DNA from: Gammaproteobacteria bacterium
GTDB lineage: Bacteria > Pseudomonadota > Gammaproteobacteria > SZUA-229
Assembly (NCBI GenBank): GCA_030595325.1
Contig: JAUVDN010000006.1
Coordinates: 1-44,575, forward strand
Direction: 5' to 3'
DNA length: 44,575 bases
Shown: positions 36,904-44,575 of the stretch, piece after piece
Numbering within the stretch: position 1 is the stretch's first letter
Layout: each line of letters begins with the position of its first letter
Notes under the pieces: generated by a model
Told to the model about the DNA's origin: nothing
Seen by the model: the letters and a program-made list of their open reading frames with translations, nothing else
Database searches by the model: none
Position numbers and translations under genes: made by a program

Positions 36904-38079
36904 ATGGATACGTCAAAAATCACAACAATTATTACTTCCTTTATCTGCTCACTACGGGTAAAAACGAAAGTATTTCTGGATAACAGTAAGATCATATTAA
37001 ATAACCTGATCGACTTCGTTGTCCCTCAGATAAAACTGGCCTTAGATACTTTTAAATTAATCATTATCTTTCTGATTAAACAGACAGATAATCTAATCAA
37101 CACTATAGCAACACACCCTTTACTTGATAAATTAGAAAACACATATAACAAGGTCAGACTTCAGCTAAGCCAAAACTTTAATAAACAAAAATTATTATTT
37201 CAGCAGACTGTCTTTTACAAAAAATCTGTTTTCTACGCTCAGTTAACACGCCTGGACAAACCCATAGGCATTCTATTGCTGCTATGGCCGACATTAATCG
37301 CCTTATGGATTGCGGCTGAAGGCTGGCCTGATCCATTGGTATTATTTGTTTTTGTTATGGGGGTTATCTTAATGCGTTCAGCGGGCTGCGCAATAAATGA
37401 TTATGCCGACCGTGAAATAGACGGCAAAGTTAAACGTACTAAACAACGCCCTTTGGCATCAGGAAAAATTACAGCAAAAGAAGCATTGATTATTTTTGCA
37501 TCGCTAAGCACACTTGCGTTCATACTCGTATTATTCATGAACACGCTCACCATCATCATGTCGCTTGTCGGTGTATTACTTGCCATCAGTTATCCGTTCA
37601 TGAAACGCTACCATTATTTACCACAGGTACATCTCGGCGCAGCCTTTGGCTGGTCAGCCCCGATGGCTTACGCCGCACAAGCAAACGAAGTTAACGCTAT
37701 CACCTGGTTAATATTTCTTTCCACTATATTATGGGCAACCGCTTACGACACTATGTATGCCATGGTTGACTATGACGATGATATAAAAATTGGCGTTAAA
37801 TCCACAGCCATCTTATTTGGTAATCAGGACAAATTGATTATCGGCGCGATACAGGCTCTACTTTTATTAAACCTGATACTCATCGGTCACCGGGCAGAGT
37901 TAAGTGGTTTTTATTACACAGGTGTAGCGGGCGCTACTCTGTTTTCCATCTATCAACAGTATCTAATAAAAGACAGAAAACGCGAATTATGCTTCCAGGC
38001 TTTTCTAAACAATAATTATTTTGGTATGGTTTTATTTATCGGCGTATTTCTGGACTACCAGTTTGCCGATGTAATCTAA
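36904..38079 (+). CDS. ubiA: 4-hydroxybenzoate polyprenyltransferase UbiA with N-terminal extension
   Basis: UbiA prenylates 4-hydroxybenzoate in ubiquinone synthesis and is an inner-membrane protein. The core (from about residue 103) has [20 protein letters not shown] and the first Asp motif [20 protein letters not shown]. The second Asp motif lies in [15 protein letters not shown]. The frame is open from an ATG at 36904 and gives 391 residues, about 100 more than usual. The extra part is hydrophobic and basic with a segment [16 protein letters not shown]. There is no ATG between residue 1 and the core, so either the extension is real or a non-ATG start is used near residue 100. ubiC is not adjacent. 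Confidence 0.93.
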   Translation: MDTSKITTIITSFICSLRVKTKVFLDNSKIILNNLIDFVVPQIKLALDTFKLIIIFLIKQTDNLINTIATHPLLDKLENTYNKVRLQLSQNFNKQKLLFQQTVFYKKSVFYAQLTRLDKPIGILLLLWPTLIALWIAAEGWPDPLVLFVFVMGVILMRSAGCAINDYADREIDGKVKRTKQRPLASGKITAKEALIIFASLSTLAFILVLFMNTLTIIMSLVGVLLAISYPFMKRYHYLPQVHLGAAFGWSAPMAYAAQANEVNAITWLIFLSTILWATAYDTMYAMVDYDDDIKIGVKSTAILFGNQDKLIIGAIQALLLLNLILIGHRAELSGFYYTGVAGATLFSIYQQYLIKDRKRELCFQAFLNNNYFGMVLFIGVFLDYQFADVI

Positions 38080-38144
38080 AGTTTAGATTCAAAGGAGTTT
38101 CATTTACATAGCTTTACATACATATGCCAACTTGATACTCAAAA

Positions 38145-38879
38145 CTATCCTTTAATCGGTGCACGCGCGATACTCAGCACACCTACACACTCAACACCAT
38201 TCCCCTTCAACAATTTAGCAAGCTCGTTGACAGTTGAGCCCGTAGTAACAACATCATCAATAATAAGAACGTGTCCGCACTGAATATCATTAACCAGTGT
38301 AAATGCATTTTTAATATTTTTAGACCTTTGCTTTGCATCTAGCCCAGTCTGTGGCGGCGTCTTACGTTGCCGTATAACCGCATTATATTCGATGGGTATT
38401 TTTTTCTTTTTACTAAGAACACGCGCAATCTCTATCGACTGATTAAAGCCTCGTTTTCTTAATCTTGATGAATGCAACGGAACAGGCAACAAACAATCAG
38501 GTAAATCTCTGTTAAATATCTCTTCTGAGTTCACAGCCGATAGAAAAATTTCACCAATACTTCTGGCATAGGTAATTTTTTCTGAAAACTTTAACTGATG
38601 CACCAAACCGATAACGTCATCTTCATAACGAAAAACACTGTACGCATAATCAAAAGCCGGTGGTTTTGTTATGCAACGACCACAGATTGAGCCCTTACTC
38701 GTCCCTTCCGCCAACGGCAGTGCACAACGAGTACAGCATATGGTATTAAATGGCTGAGATTCAAAACAATCTACACATAACTCGATCGACTGCCCAACGT
38801 CAGGCGAGCTAACTGTTTGATTACATAGAATACAGCGTGACGGGAATAGATTATCTAATAATCGTTCTGCAAGTTCCAT
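38145..38879 (-). CDS. comF: ComF-family phosphoribosyltransferase-like protein
   Basis: The 244-residue protein has N-terminal Cys pairs (RCILCNQ, CVDC, CCTRC, ICGRC) that probably bind zinc. A C-terminal PRTase-type domain follows with VLIIDDVVTTGSTVNEL. ComF is needed for DNA uptake in competent bacteria, though many ComF homologues are found in non-competent ones. It is divergent from bioB, a frequent pairing in Gammaproteobacteria. With dprA it is the second competence-type gene in the window. Confidence 0.93.
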   Translation of the reverse strand: MELAERLLDNLFPSRCILCNQTVSSPDVGQSIELCVDCFESQPFNTICCTRCALPLAEGTSKGSICGRCITKPPAFDYAYSVFRYEDDVIGLVHQLKFSEKITYARSIGEIFLSAVNSEEIFNRDLPDCLLPVPLHSSRLRKRGFNQSIEIARVLSKKKKIPIEYNAVIRQRKTPPQTGLDAKQRSKNIKNAFTLVNDIQCGHVLIIDDVVTTGSTVNELAKLLKGNGVECVGVLSIARAPIKG

Positions 38880-38901
38880 ATGCGATACATCTCCATGTTG
38901 C

Positions 38902-38939
38902 TACACTTCCTTGTAGTGTAAGATATGCCTCATTATAAC
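38902..38939 (+). promoter_or_regulatory. Candidate bioB promoter with inverted repeat
   Basis: TTGTAG (38911-38916), 17-base spacer, TATAAC (38934-38939) is a reasonable sigma-70 pair 26 bases before the bioB ATG. TACACT (38902-38907) and AGTGTA (38915-38920), 7 bases apart, form an inverted repeat over the -35. It does not look like the BirA operator that I know. Regulation is unproven. Confidence 0.5.
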
Positions 38940-38964
38940 GTCCAAACAAAGAAAACCAAGAGCC

Positions 38965-39951
38965 ATGTCTGAAATACGCAACAACTGGTCAAAACAAGAA
39001 ATATCAGCCTTATTTGAACTGCCCTTCAGCGATCTGTTATTCCAGGCACAATCCATTCATCGTGAAAGCTTCGACCCGAATCAGGTTCAAGTCAGCACCC
39101 TCCTAAGCATCAAAACCGGTGCCTGCCCGGAAGACTGTGGTTACTGCTCGCAGAGTTCAAAGAATGACGCCGAAGTCGAACGCGAACGGCTGTTACCACT
39201 GGATGAAGTTATGGAACAAGCGACAGTAGCCAAAGATAACGGCGCCAGTCGATTCTGCATGGGCGCAGCATGGCGCAACCCGACTGACAAAAATCTCGAT
39301 AAAGTCATCGATATGATCATCGCTGTTAAAGGTATCGGCCTTGAGACCTGTGTAACTTTAGGCATGTTAACTCACGATCAGAGCCAACGACTTAAAGAAG
39401 CCGGTCTTGATTATTACAATCACAATATCGATACCTCACCAGAGTATTATGGTGACGTAATTACTACCCGCACATTCGATGACCGATTAGACACCCTGCA
39501 ACATGTAAGAGACGCAGGCATCAATGTCTGTAGCGGCGGCATCGTTGGCATGGGCGAGAAACAGACTGACCGCGTTTCATTCCTGCAGCAGTTAGCAAAC
39601 TTACCAAAACATCCAGAAAGCGTTCCGATCAACATGCTGGTACAAGTTGAAGGCACTCCGCTGCACGGCGTCGAAGAGATTGAACCGCTGCAATTTATCC
39701 GTACTATCGCAGTTGCCAGAATCATCATGCCTGAGTCTGTAGTACGGCTATCAGCAGGGCGAACTGAGATGTCCGATGAAACCCAAGCACTGTGTTTTCT
39801 TGCCGGCGCAAACTCTATCTTCTACGGTGATAGGTTACTGACCACTGATAACCCGGACGAAAATCACGATCAGCAGCTATTTAAAAAGCTCGGTATCAAC
39901 AAAAAACATGTGTTTTCATCCGAGCAGATAAAAGATACTGCCTGCGCTTAG
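38965..39951 (+). CDS. bioB: Biotin synthase BioB
   Basis: BioB is the radical SAM enzyme that inserts sulfur into dethiobiotin. The 328-residue protein carries the 4Fe-4S triad in [12 protein letters not shown] and the conserved [25 protein letters not shown] and [12 protein letters not shown], whose Arg binds the 2Fe-2S cluster. It starts a short plus-strand bio unit with bioF, 19 bases downstream. bioH, bioC, bioD and bioA are not in this window. Confidence 0.99.
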   Translation: MSEIRNNWSKQEISALFELPFSDLLFQAQSIHRESFDPNQVQVSTLLSIKTGACPEDCGYCSQSSKNDAEVERERLLPLDEVMEQATVAKDNGASRFCMGAAWRNPTDKNLDKVIDMIIAVKGIGLETCVTLGMLTHDQSQRLKEAGLDYYNHNIDTSPEYYGDVITTRTFDDRLDTLQHVRDAGINVCSGGIVGMGEKQTDRVSFLQQLANLPKHPESVPINMLVQVEGTPLHGVEEIEPLQFIRTIAVARIIMPESVVRLSAGRTEMSDETQALCFLAGANSIFYGDRLLTTDNPDENHDQQLFKKLGINKKHVFSSEQIKDTACA

Positions 39952-39970
39952 AAATCGCTAACACTGCCCC

Positions 39971-41152
39971 TTGAAAAACCTCAATTTAAAACTTAATAGG
40001 GCGCTCAAGGAAAGAAAAAAACAAAACCGTTACCGCACCCGTCGAATAACAAAAGGTCCACAACAGATCGAAATGAAAGTTGATGATAGAGATGTCATCA
40101 GTTTTTGCAGCAACGACTACCTCGGTCTTGCTAATCACCCACAGATTAAACAAGCAACAATAAAGGCCATTAATGACTTTGGTGTCGGCAGCGGCTCCGC
40201 ACATTTAGTCAATGGTCACTCCATAGTTCATCATCAGCTCGAAGAAGAACTTGCAGAATTTTCCGGTTACCCGCGTGCATTATTATTTTCCACCGGTTAC
40301 ATGGCTAATCTTGGCCTATGCCAGGCGTTAACAGCTAAGGGTGACTACATCTTTGAAGATAAACTAAACCACGCATCGTTAATCGATGGTGGCTTAATCA
40401 GTGGCGCAAAAATGCAGCGCTACCTGCATAACGATGTATCTAGCCTCAAACAAAAATTTGATAAGACCCATAAAGACAATAATCAGGATACAAACAAACT
40501 GGTTTTAACCGATGGCGTTTTCAGCATGGACGGTGACATCGCCAACCTGCCAAAACTATCAACACTATGCAAAAAGAATAACAGCTGGTTGATGGTCGAT
40601 GACGCACATGGCTTTGGCACTTTAGGTGAAACCGGTAAAGGCTGCTTGCAGCATTTTTCTTTAGGCCAGAAAGACGTGCCTATTTATATGGCAACACTCG
40701 GTAAGGCAATTGGCACAGCGGGTGCATTTATCGCTGGCAGTGATGAACTCATCGAAACCATTATCCAGCAAGCACGCACCTACATATACACCACTGCCAT
40801 GCCAGCAGCGATTGCAGAAGCGACACGTTATAGTCTTAATATTATTCAGAACGAATCACGGCATCTTAATAATCTAAACAACAATATCGCTTACTTCAAA
40901 AGTTGCTGCACTGAATTAGAGTTACCGATAGAAAATAGTGAAACAGCAATACAACCCATGATTATCGGTGATGATAAGGCAGCACTGCAGATAAGCCAGG
41001 ATTTATTCGAATCAGGATTTCTGGTAACAGCGATACGCCCACCAACTGTACCGGAAGGCACATCACGTTTACGGATTACGCTTTCTGCAAAACATACACA
41101 TGATCATATTGATCAACTAATTAACGCACTAAGAGAGTTAACTTCTCAATAG
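39971..41152 (+). CDS. bioF: 8-amino-7-oxononanoate synthase BioF
   Basis: BioF condenses pimeloyl-ACP/CoA with alanine, the first committed step of biotin ring assembly; it is a PLP enzyme. The 393 residues include FCSNDYLGLANHP, GSGSAHLVNGHS, FSTGYMANLG, VDDAHGFGTLGETG and the Lys in ATLGKAIGTAGAF that binds PLP. The first usable start is TTG at 39971 (MKNLNLKL); no ATG occurs before residue 55, inside the conserved domain, so a TTG start is likely. Possibly it is translated by coupling from bioB. Confidence 0.96.
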   Translation: MKNLNLKLNRALKERKKQNRYRTRRITKGPQQIEMKVDDRDVISFCSNDYLGLANHPQIKQATIKAINDFGVGSGSAHLVNGHSIVHHQLEEELAEFSGYPRALLFSTGYMANLGLCQALTAKGDYIFEDKLNHASLIDGGLISGAKMQRYLHNDVSSLKQKFDKTHKDNNQDTNKLVLTDGVFSMDGDIANLPKLSTLCKKNNSWLMVDDAHGFGTLGETGKGCLQHFSLGQKDVPIYMATLGKAIGTAGAFIAGSDELIETIIQQARTYIYTTAMPAAIAEATRYSLNIIQNESRHLNNLNNNIAYFKSCCTELELPIENSETAIQPMIIGDDKAALQISQDLFESGFLVTAIRPPTVPEGTSRLRITLSAKHTHDHIDQLINALRELTSQ

Positions 41153-41268
41153 TCTGCTTTCATAAACGGCCATTGACTCACTCGTGGCAAGCATTAGAAA
41201 GCCTGCCAAAGGTGACATTTAGCACAGGTTAAATCTCAAGTCATCGAATCTAGATATAACATATATTT

Positions 41269-41306
41269 CTACGAGGAAACTCTGATGTCTCAGGATTTCC
41301 TCGTAG
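41269..41306. terminator. Convergent terminator hairpin after bioF
   Basis: CTACGAGGAAA (41269-41279) and TTTCCTCGTAG (41296-41306) pair over 11 bases, with a small inner CTGA/TCAG stem. On the right AGTATTATTTTTTT follows. It stands between convergent bioF and the lipoprotein gene at 41316 and can serve both strands. Confidence 0.75.
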
Positions 41307-41315
41307 CTAGAAGTA

Positions 41316-42164
41316 TTATTTTTTTGCTAACATGCTTTCTTTAACAGCTGTTGCATATACTTGCGCCATCTTACGGCCATGCTCTTCAAATAGTGCATTA
41401 TGCTCTGTTGGATCCACAATGCCAGTCACTATCACGCCTTGCTCATCGGTGGTAGCAAACCACTCGCGTATATTCATCACCGGGCCGGAACGTGATATCA
41501 GTGTAGCGTTAAATGCCGAACCGGTTGATGCTGCACCAGATCCGCCTACACATGCTTCACAGGAAAATGAAAACCCAGGATCATTGACCACTAGAACGGC
41601 ATCCACTTTTAAAGCTTCGATAGCTTGCTTGATGTAATCACTTTCACCGGCTTTATTAGTTAGTGCAGTATCACCGGACCAGTCAGCCACAAGACCATAT
41701 TGATTCATATTTTTAGGCGCAACACCTACAAAACTCTTGCTACCGCTCATGCTGCCTAAAAAGCTGAGTGCCTGCCCCATCATGCCTTCATCAGCCTGTT
41801 TTTGGGAGGCACTGACAGGTTTATATAATGCAGTAAACTTTGCATTAGAAACCACAGCAGAGTAAGGCATCACATCAAAAGACAGGCCTTGTTTTTGCAG
41901 TGCAGCAGTAAATGTTTTAACGGCTGCATCTGCAGCTTTATTGCCGTTTTTTCCTATCGCAGTTTCAGCCAGTGCCGCTAAAACACCGGTCGAATTTTCA
42001 CGCGGATTATCTCTGTACGTGATTTGCTCGGGTACGGTATACATGATGACTGCAACGTTTTTAATTTTCCTGACTTCTTCAACATTAACGGTGTTTTTAC
42101 CGAAACTGCATGCTGCAAGAAATACAGGCAGTGATAAGGCGATATACAATTTAATTTTATTCAT
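41316..42164 (-). CDS. Hypothetical lipoprotein
   Basis: I do not recognise the family. The 282 residues start MNKIKLYIALSLPVFLAAC with an LAAC lipobox (Cys19). The mature protein has a VRKIKNVAVIMYTVPEQITY strand-like start, a central DAVLVVNDPGFSFSCEACVG with two close cysteines, and a C-terminal helix (FEEHGRKMAQVYATAVKES). The pattern is loosely like periplasmic proteins with a Rossmann-type or TolB-N fold. AAAGGAAA lies about 9 bases before the ATG. It has no operon partner. Confidence 0.85.
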   Translation of the reverse strand: MNKIKLYIALSLPVFLAACSFGKNTVNVEEVRKIKNVAVIMYTVPEQITYRDNPRENSTGVLAALAETAIGKNGNKAADAAVKTFTAALQKQGLSFDVMPYSAVVSNAKFTALYKPVSASQKQADEGMMGQALSFLGSMSGSKSFVGVAPKNMNQYGLVADWSGDTALTNKAGESDYIKQAIEALKVDAVLVVNDPGFSFSCEACVGGSGAASTGSAFNATLISRSGPVMNIREWFATTDEQGVIVTGIVDPTEHNALFEEHGRKMAQVYATAVKESMLAKK

Positions 42165-42546
42165 GAATAATTTCCTTTGTTTTTAAAAGTAATGCGTTCT
42201 GCGTTTTTTTATATTTATCAAAAAGTCTGTTGCCGGTTACTTATTTCAAAATATACTTAAGTCAAATCTGGTAATTGTTGTGCTTTATCAATATTGTCAT
42301 TCCGGTAAATAAAAACATCCATTAATTAAAAAACTTATTGAAGGTAACAAAGGGATTAATCTTTATCCTGCTCAATTCCGTTGAATAATGTGCCAATGAA
42401 TTACACTTTTATGTATTCCAAATAAAATTGATTTTCCAGAAACGGGAAGTCTTAGCGTCCGTGTATGCAGAGGAAAATATGGTGTAGGTCTTTGATACCT
42501 ACACCATATTCTTTTTAGAGAAAAGCACTGTAGATTATTGTAATCG
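42165..42546. other. Intergenic region before the lipoprotein gene
   Basis: These 382 bases hold no gene. An AT-rich part (42180-42430) should contain the lipoprotein promoter, but I could not choose a convincing one. At 42477-42509 there is a strong hairpin. Confidence 0.6.
42477..42509 (-). terminator. Terminator after the Ig-like/Asp-box gene
   Basis: ATATGGTGTAGGT (42477-42489), loop CTTTGAT, ACCTACACCATAT (42497-42509): a perfect 13-bp stem. On the minus strand it follows the stop at 42547 and is followed by ATTTTCC. A short T-run (CTTTTT) on the plus side gives it a bidirectional look. Confidence 0.8.
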
Positions 42547-44575
42547 CTAAGGCTCCACGGTCAAAGCTACACCGCCAAATCCAACCACAACCCAGTTAGC
42601 AGCTGTTGTATCCCATAGCAAACTGTATAACGGGTTCGTGGTACCTGAAACCTGTTTTGTCCAGCTTACGCCATCGGTGCTGGTGAGCATGATTCCATTT
42701 GAACCTATTGCAAGATATCCACCCGTACCGTCATAACCGATATCAGTCATATTGCCTGTACCTGCTGACACATACGTCCAGTTAACAAGGTCTACAGAGT
42801 AAGCAATGCTTGCTTCATTTGCTATGGTTCCTGCTACCAGATATTTCGTACCATCATGAATAATTTTATCAACACGTTGGAAGGTTGATGAAACTGGAGT
42901 CCAGTTAAGGATTGTATCTGTTATATCTGCTTTCATGGAGAAAACAGGTCCTAGCAATGAATTTTTACCTGTGATGAAGTAGGTTCCATTAGCAAAATGA
43001 ATACCATTTGGCTGTGTATTCACGGTCAGTGGAGAACTTAGAGTCTTACAGTAAGTGGGTGTTACAGGCCAGGTAACACCATCAGTACTTATGGAGTGCA
43101 GGCATTGGGTTGTTGCGCCTGTGCTCGCAGGATTTCGCCCTATGGCAATATAGTCTGTTCCATTATGAACAATACCGCTGAATTGTACATAAGTAGTCGT
43201 TGCAACTACGCCATCACCATCTCCTGCTGCTGGTGCATTTGACCATGTTGAGCCATCGCTACTATTACATGCCGCAGTATAGGTGCCTAAGATTGTAGTA
43301 CCATTAGGCCCCTTGACACCACCAATGGTCGTCCATTTACCTTCGGCATAAATAATTTCTACTAAGCCCAATGATCCTCCGCGACAATAAAATGCATCGT
43401 CCCCAGAATCTGAAACACTGCCCCAGCTAACACCGCCATCAGTACTATGTAATATAAAATTTGAACTTGAAACAGCTATAATTTCTGCACCATTGCTGGC
43501 AAGACTTGTTATATCTTTTGTAATGGTAGAGTTTCTAGTGGTGGTAGTGACTGGAGCACCGAAAGTGTACGTAACAGTTTCTGATGCAGCATTACCGGCA
43601 ACATCTGTTGCGCTAATAGATAAGGTAACATCACCAACTCCAGGTGCGCCCGTTAGAGGAATATCATAAACATTCCCGGAAACCAGTACGGGTGTTCCTA
43701 GCACCAGCCCACCTATGCCAGCGCCACTTAAGACGTACTTTGCAGAATCTAATGCATCTGACATAGCTTCGGAGAACTCTACACGGACTTTGCTCAGTTC
43801 CAGTATCGCAAGATTACTTTCTGCAGGGTTAACATAACTCAAAACGGGCGCCGTTTGGTCCACCGTCCAGTGCACCTGACTGCTTACGTTGTTGCCAGCC
43901 AAATCCGTTACCATTGGGAAACCACTTACCAGTGAAATATCTTTGAAAACTGGATCTTCTACCAGATTACCGCTCATGGTTAGCACGTAAACATTACTAC
44001 CTGGGGGTGTGTTAGCGATACTTGCAATGGCCAGTGTTCCCTTAGAATTTCCAGTTAAGTTGTATGAAGCAATATTGTCTGCATTCAGCACGGGTTCTGA
44101 ATAAGTCACCGTAACTGTAGATAAAGAGCTTAAGACTGTCAGATCTACAGGATCCCATGTGCGTGTAGGAACAACCGGATCAATGGATATTGTGATTGTA
44201 TTGTTTCCAGCCAGGGCATTACCTGCAGGGTCAGCAATATTACTGATAGTCAATATCAACGAGCCATCTAATGCCACACCACTCAGACTTATAGTTGACT
44301 GGATTGTTGTAGTAGCCGTTACACTGCTGATCGCCAGTGGAGTTGCACCGCCCACCGCCGTTCCAGAAAGAGCATAGTTAGCCATCAGATCTTTACCATT
44401 AACCACTTCACTGTAATTAACGGTTATAGATGACGGCGCAGCATTTTGTAACACACCATCTGCCGGAACAGTTGTAGATATTTGAGGTGCTGTCACATCA
44501 AAGGTGTAGTTAATATTCGTGCCTGCCAGTGTATTGCCGACCAGGTCCGTTATACCACTGATATCAATATCTAAA
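42547..44575 (-). CDS. Large Ig-like and Asp-box repeat surface protein, C-terminal part
   Basis: The frame is open to the right edge of the window (26 more codons beyond the first in-window start), so the N-terminus is missing. The visible part of about 675 residues has at least three bacterial Ig-like (Big_5-type) domains, recognised by repeated DLAGN/DPAGN/DVAGN motifs and the PxSxxTVxYSEPV strand. From about residue 345 a second region carries five Asp-box-like motifs (STDGGVSW, SSDGSTW, STDGVTW, SVDLVNW, STDGVSW), as in sialidase-type beta-propellers. It ends GGVALTVEP with no anchor signal. It is probably an exported adhesin or carbohydrate-binding protein; its substrate is unknown. Confidence 0.88.
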   Translation of the reverse strand, partial: LDIDISGITDLVGNTLAGTNINYTFDVTAPQISTTVPADGVLQNAAPSSITVNYSEVVNGKDLMANYALSGTAVGGATPLAISSVTATTTIQSTISLSGVALDGSLILTISNIADPAGNALAGNNTITISIDPVVPTRTWDPVDLTVLSSLSTVTVTYSEPVLNADNIASYNLTGNSKGTLAIASIANTPPGSNVYVLTMSGNLVEDPVFKDISLVSGFPMVTDLAGNNVSSQVHWTVDQTAPVLSYVNPAESNLAILELSKVRVEFSEAMSDALDSAKYVLSGAGIGGLVLGTPVLVSGNVYDIPLTGAPGVGDVTLSISATDVAGNAASETVTYTFGAPVTTTTRNSTITKDITSLASNGAEIIAVSSSNFILHSTDGGVSWGSVSDSGDDAFYCRGGSLGLVEIIYAEGKWTTIGGVKGPNGTTILGTYTAACNSSDGSTWSNAPAAGDGDGVVATTTYVQFSGIVHNGTDYIAIGRNPASTGATTQCLHSISTDGVTWPVTPTYCKTLSSPLTVNTQPNGIHFANGTYFITGKNSLLGPVFSMKADITDTILNWTPVSSTFQRVDKIIHDGTKYLVAGTIANEASIAYSVDLVNWTYVSAGTGNMTDIGYDGTGGYLAIGSNGIMLTSTDGVSWTKQVSGTTNPLYSLLWDTTAANWVVVGFGGVALTVEP

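Noticed and set aside
38902-38920. BirA operator upstream of bioB
   Set aside because: The inverted repeat is short and does not resemble the TTGTTAACC-type BirA site that I know.

Overview
The window reads as a chromosomal segment of a Gammaproteobacterium with moderate to low GC. The gene orders hisB-hisH-hisA-hisF-hisI-hisE-tatABC, def-fmt-rsmB-trkA, and dprA-smg-topA-tsaC-hemF are typical of that class. Separate hisI and hisE, a stand-alone hisB dehydratase, aerobic hemF, a ubiquinone-type ubiA and a lipid A acyltransferase all fit a free-living, respiring Gram-negative. I cannot assign a genus from sequence alone. No rRNA, tRNA, CRISPR array, prophage or recognisable transposase was found.

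Layout. 1-348 holds the 3' end of msrA. 488-8579 is a long minus-strand block: dtd, then histidine biosynthesis (hisB, H, A, F, I, E), the Tat export translocase (tatA, B, C), and gpmI set apart by a long hairpin. 8580-9304 is a gene-poor stretch of repeats; an identical 109-bp repeat occurs there and beyond msrA. 9305-10829 carries two small unknown genes and ttcA. 10822-17907 is a second minus-strand block: def, fmt, rsmB, trkA, trkH, an LpxL-type acyltransferase and ttcA. From 18139 a plus-strand run follows: a LysM protein, dprA, smg, topA, tsaC, hemF. 25187-28962 is minus-strand: a REC-REC-PAS-GGDEF-EAL regulator, a small Cys-rich secreted peptide of the HvfA/bufferin type, and a DUF302 protein. 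hemB and aroE (plus) come next.

The right third is more accessory. It holds a RelE/NadS-type toxin-antitoxin pair between two imperfect direct repeats, a compact thioredoxin-DUF4266-DUF3570 operon, a GAF-GGDEF-EAL protein, a gamma-carbonic anhydrase homologue, ubiA with an unusual N-terminal extension, comF, bioB-bioF, an unknown lipoprotein, and the 3' part of a large Ig-like/Asp-box surface protein that runs off the window.

Working together, the core genes cover histidine, biotin, haem and shikimate synthesis, N-formyl-Met handling at both ends of translation, tRNA and rRNA modification, potassium uptake and Tat export. The most promising accessory item is the orphan precursor-like peptide at 28041-28304. 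It has a signal peptide and six Cys in EGKCG-type repeats, with no modifying enzymes beside it and a 24-bp near-perfect palindrome in its promoter region. The thioredoxin-DUF4266-DUF3570 operon, whose thioredoxin has apparently lost its export signal, is the next most interesting.
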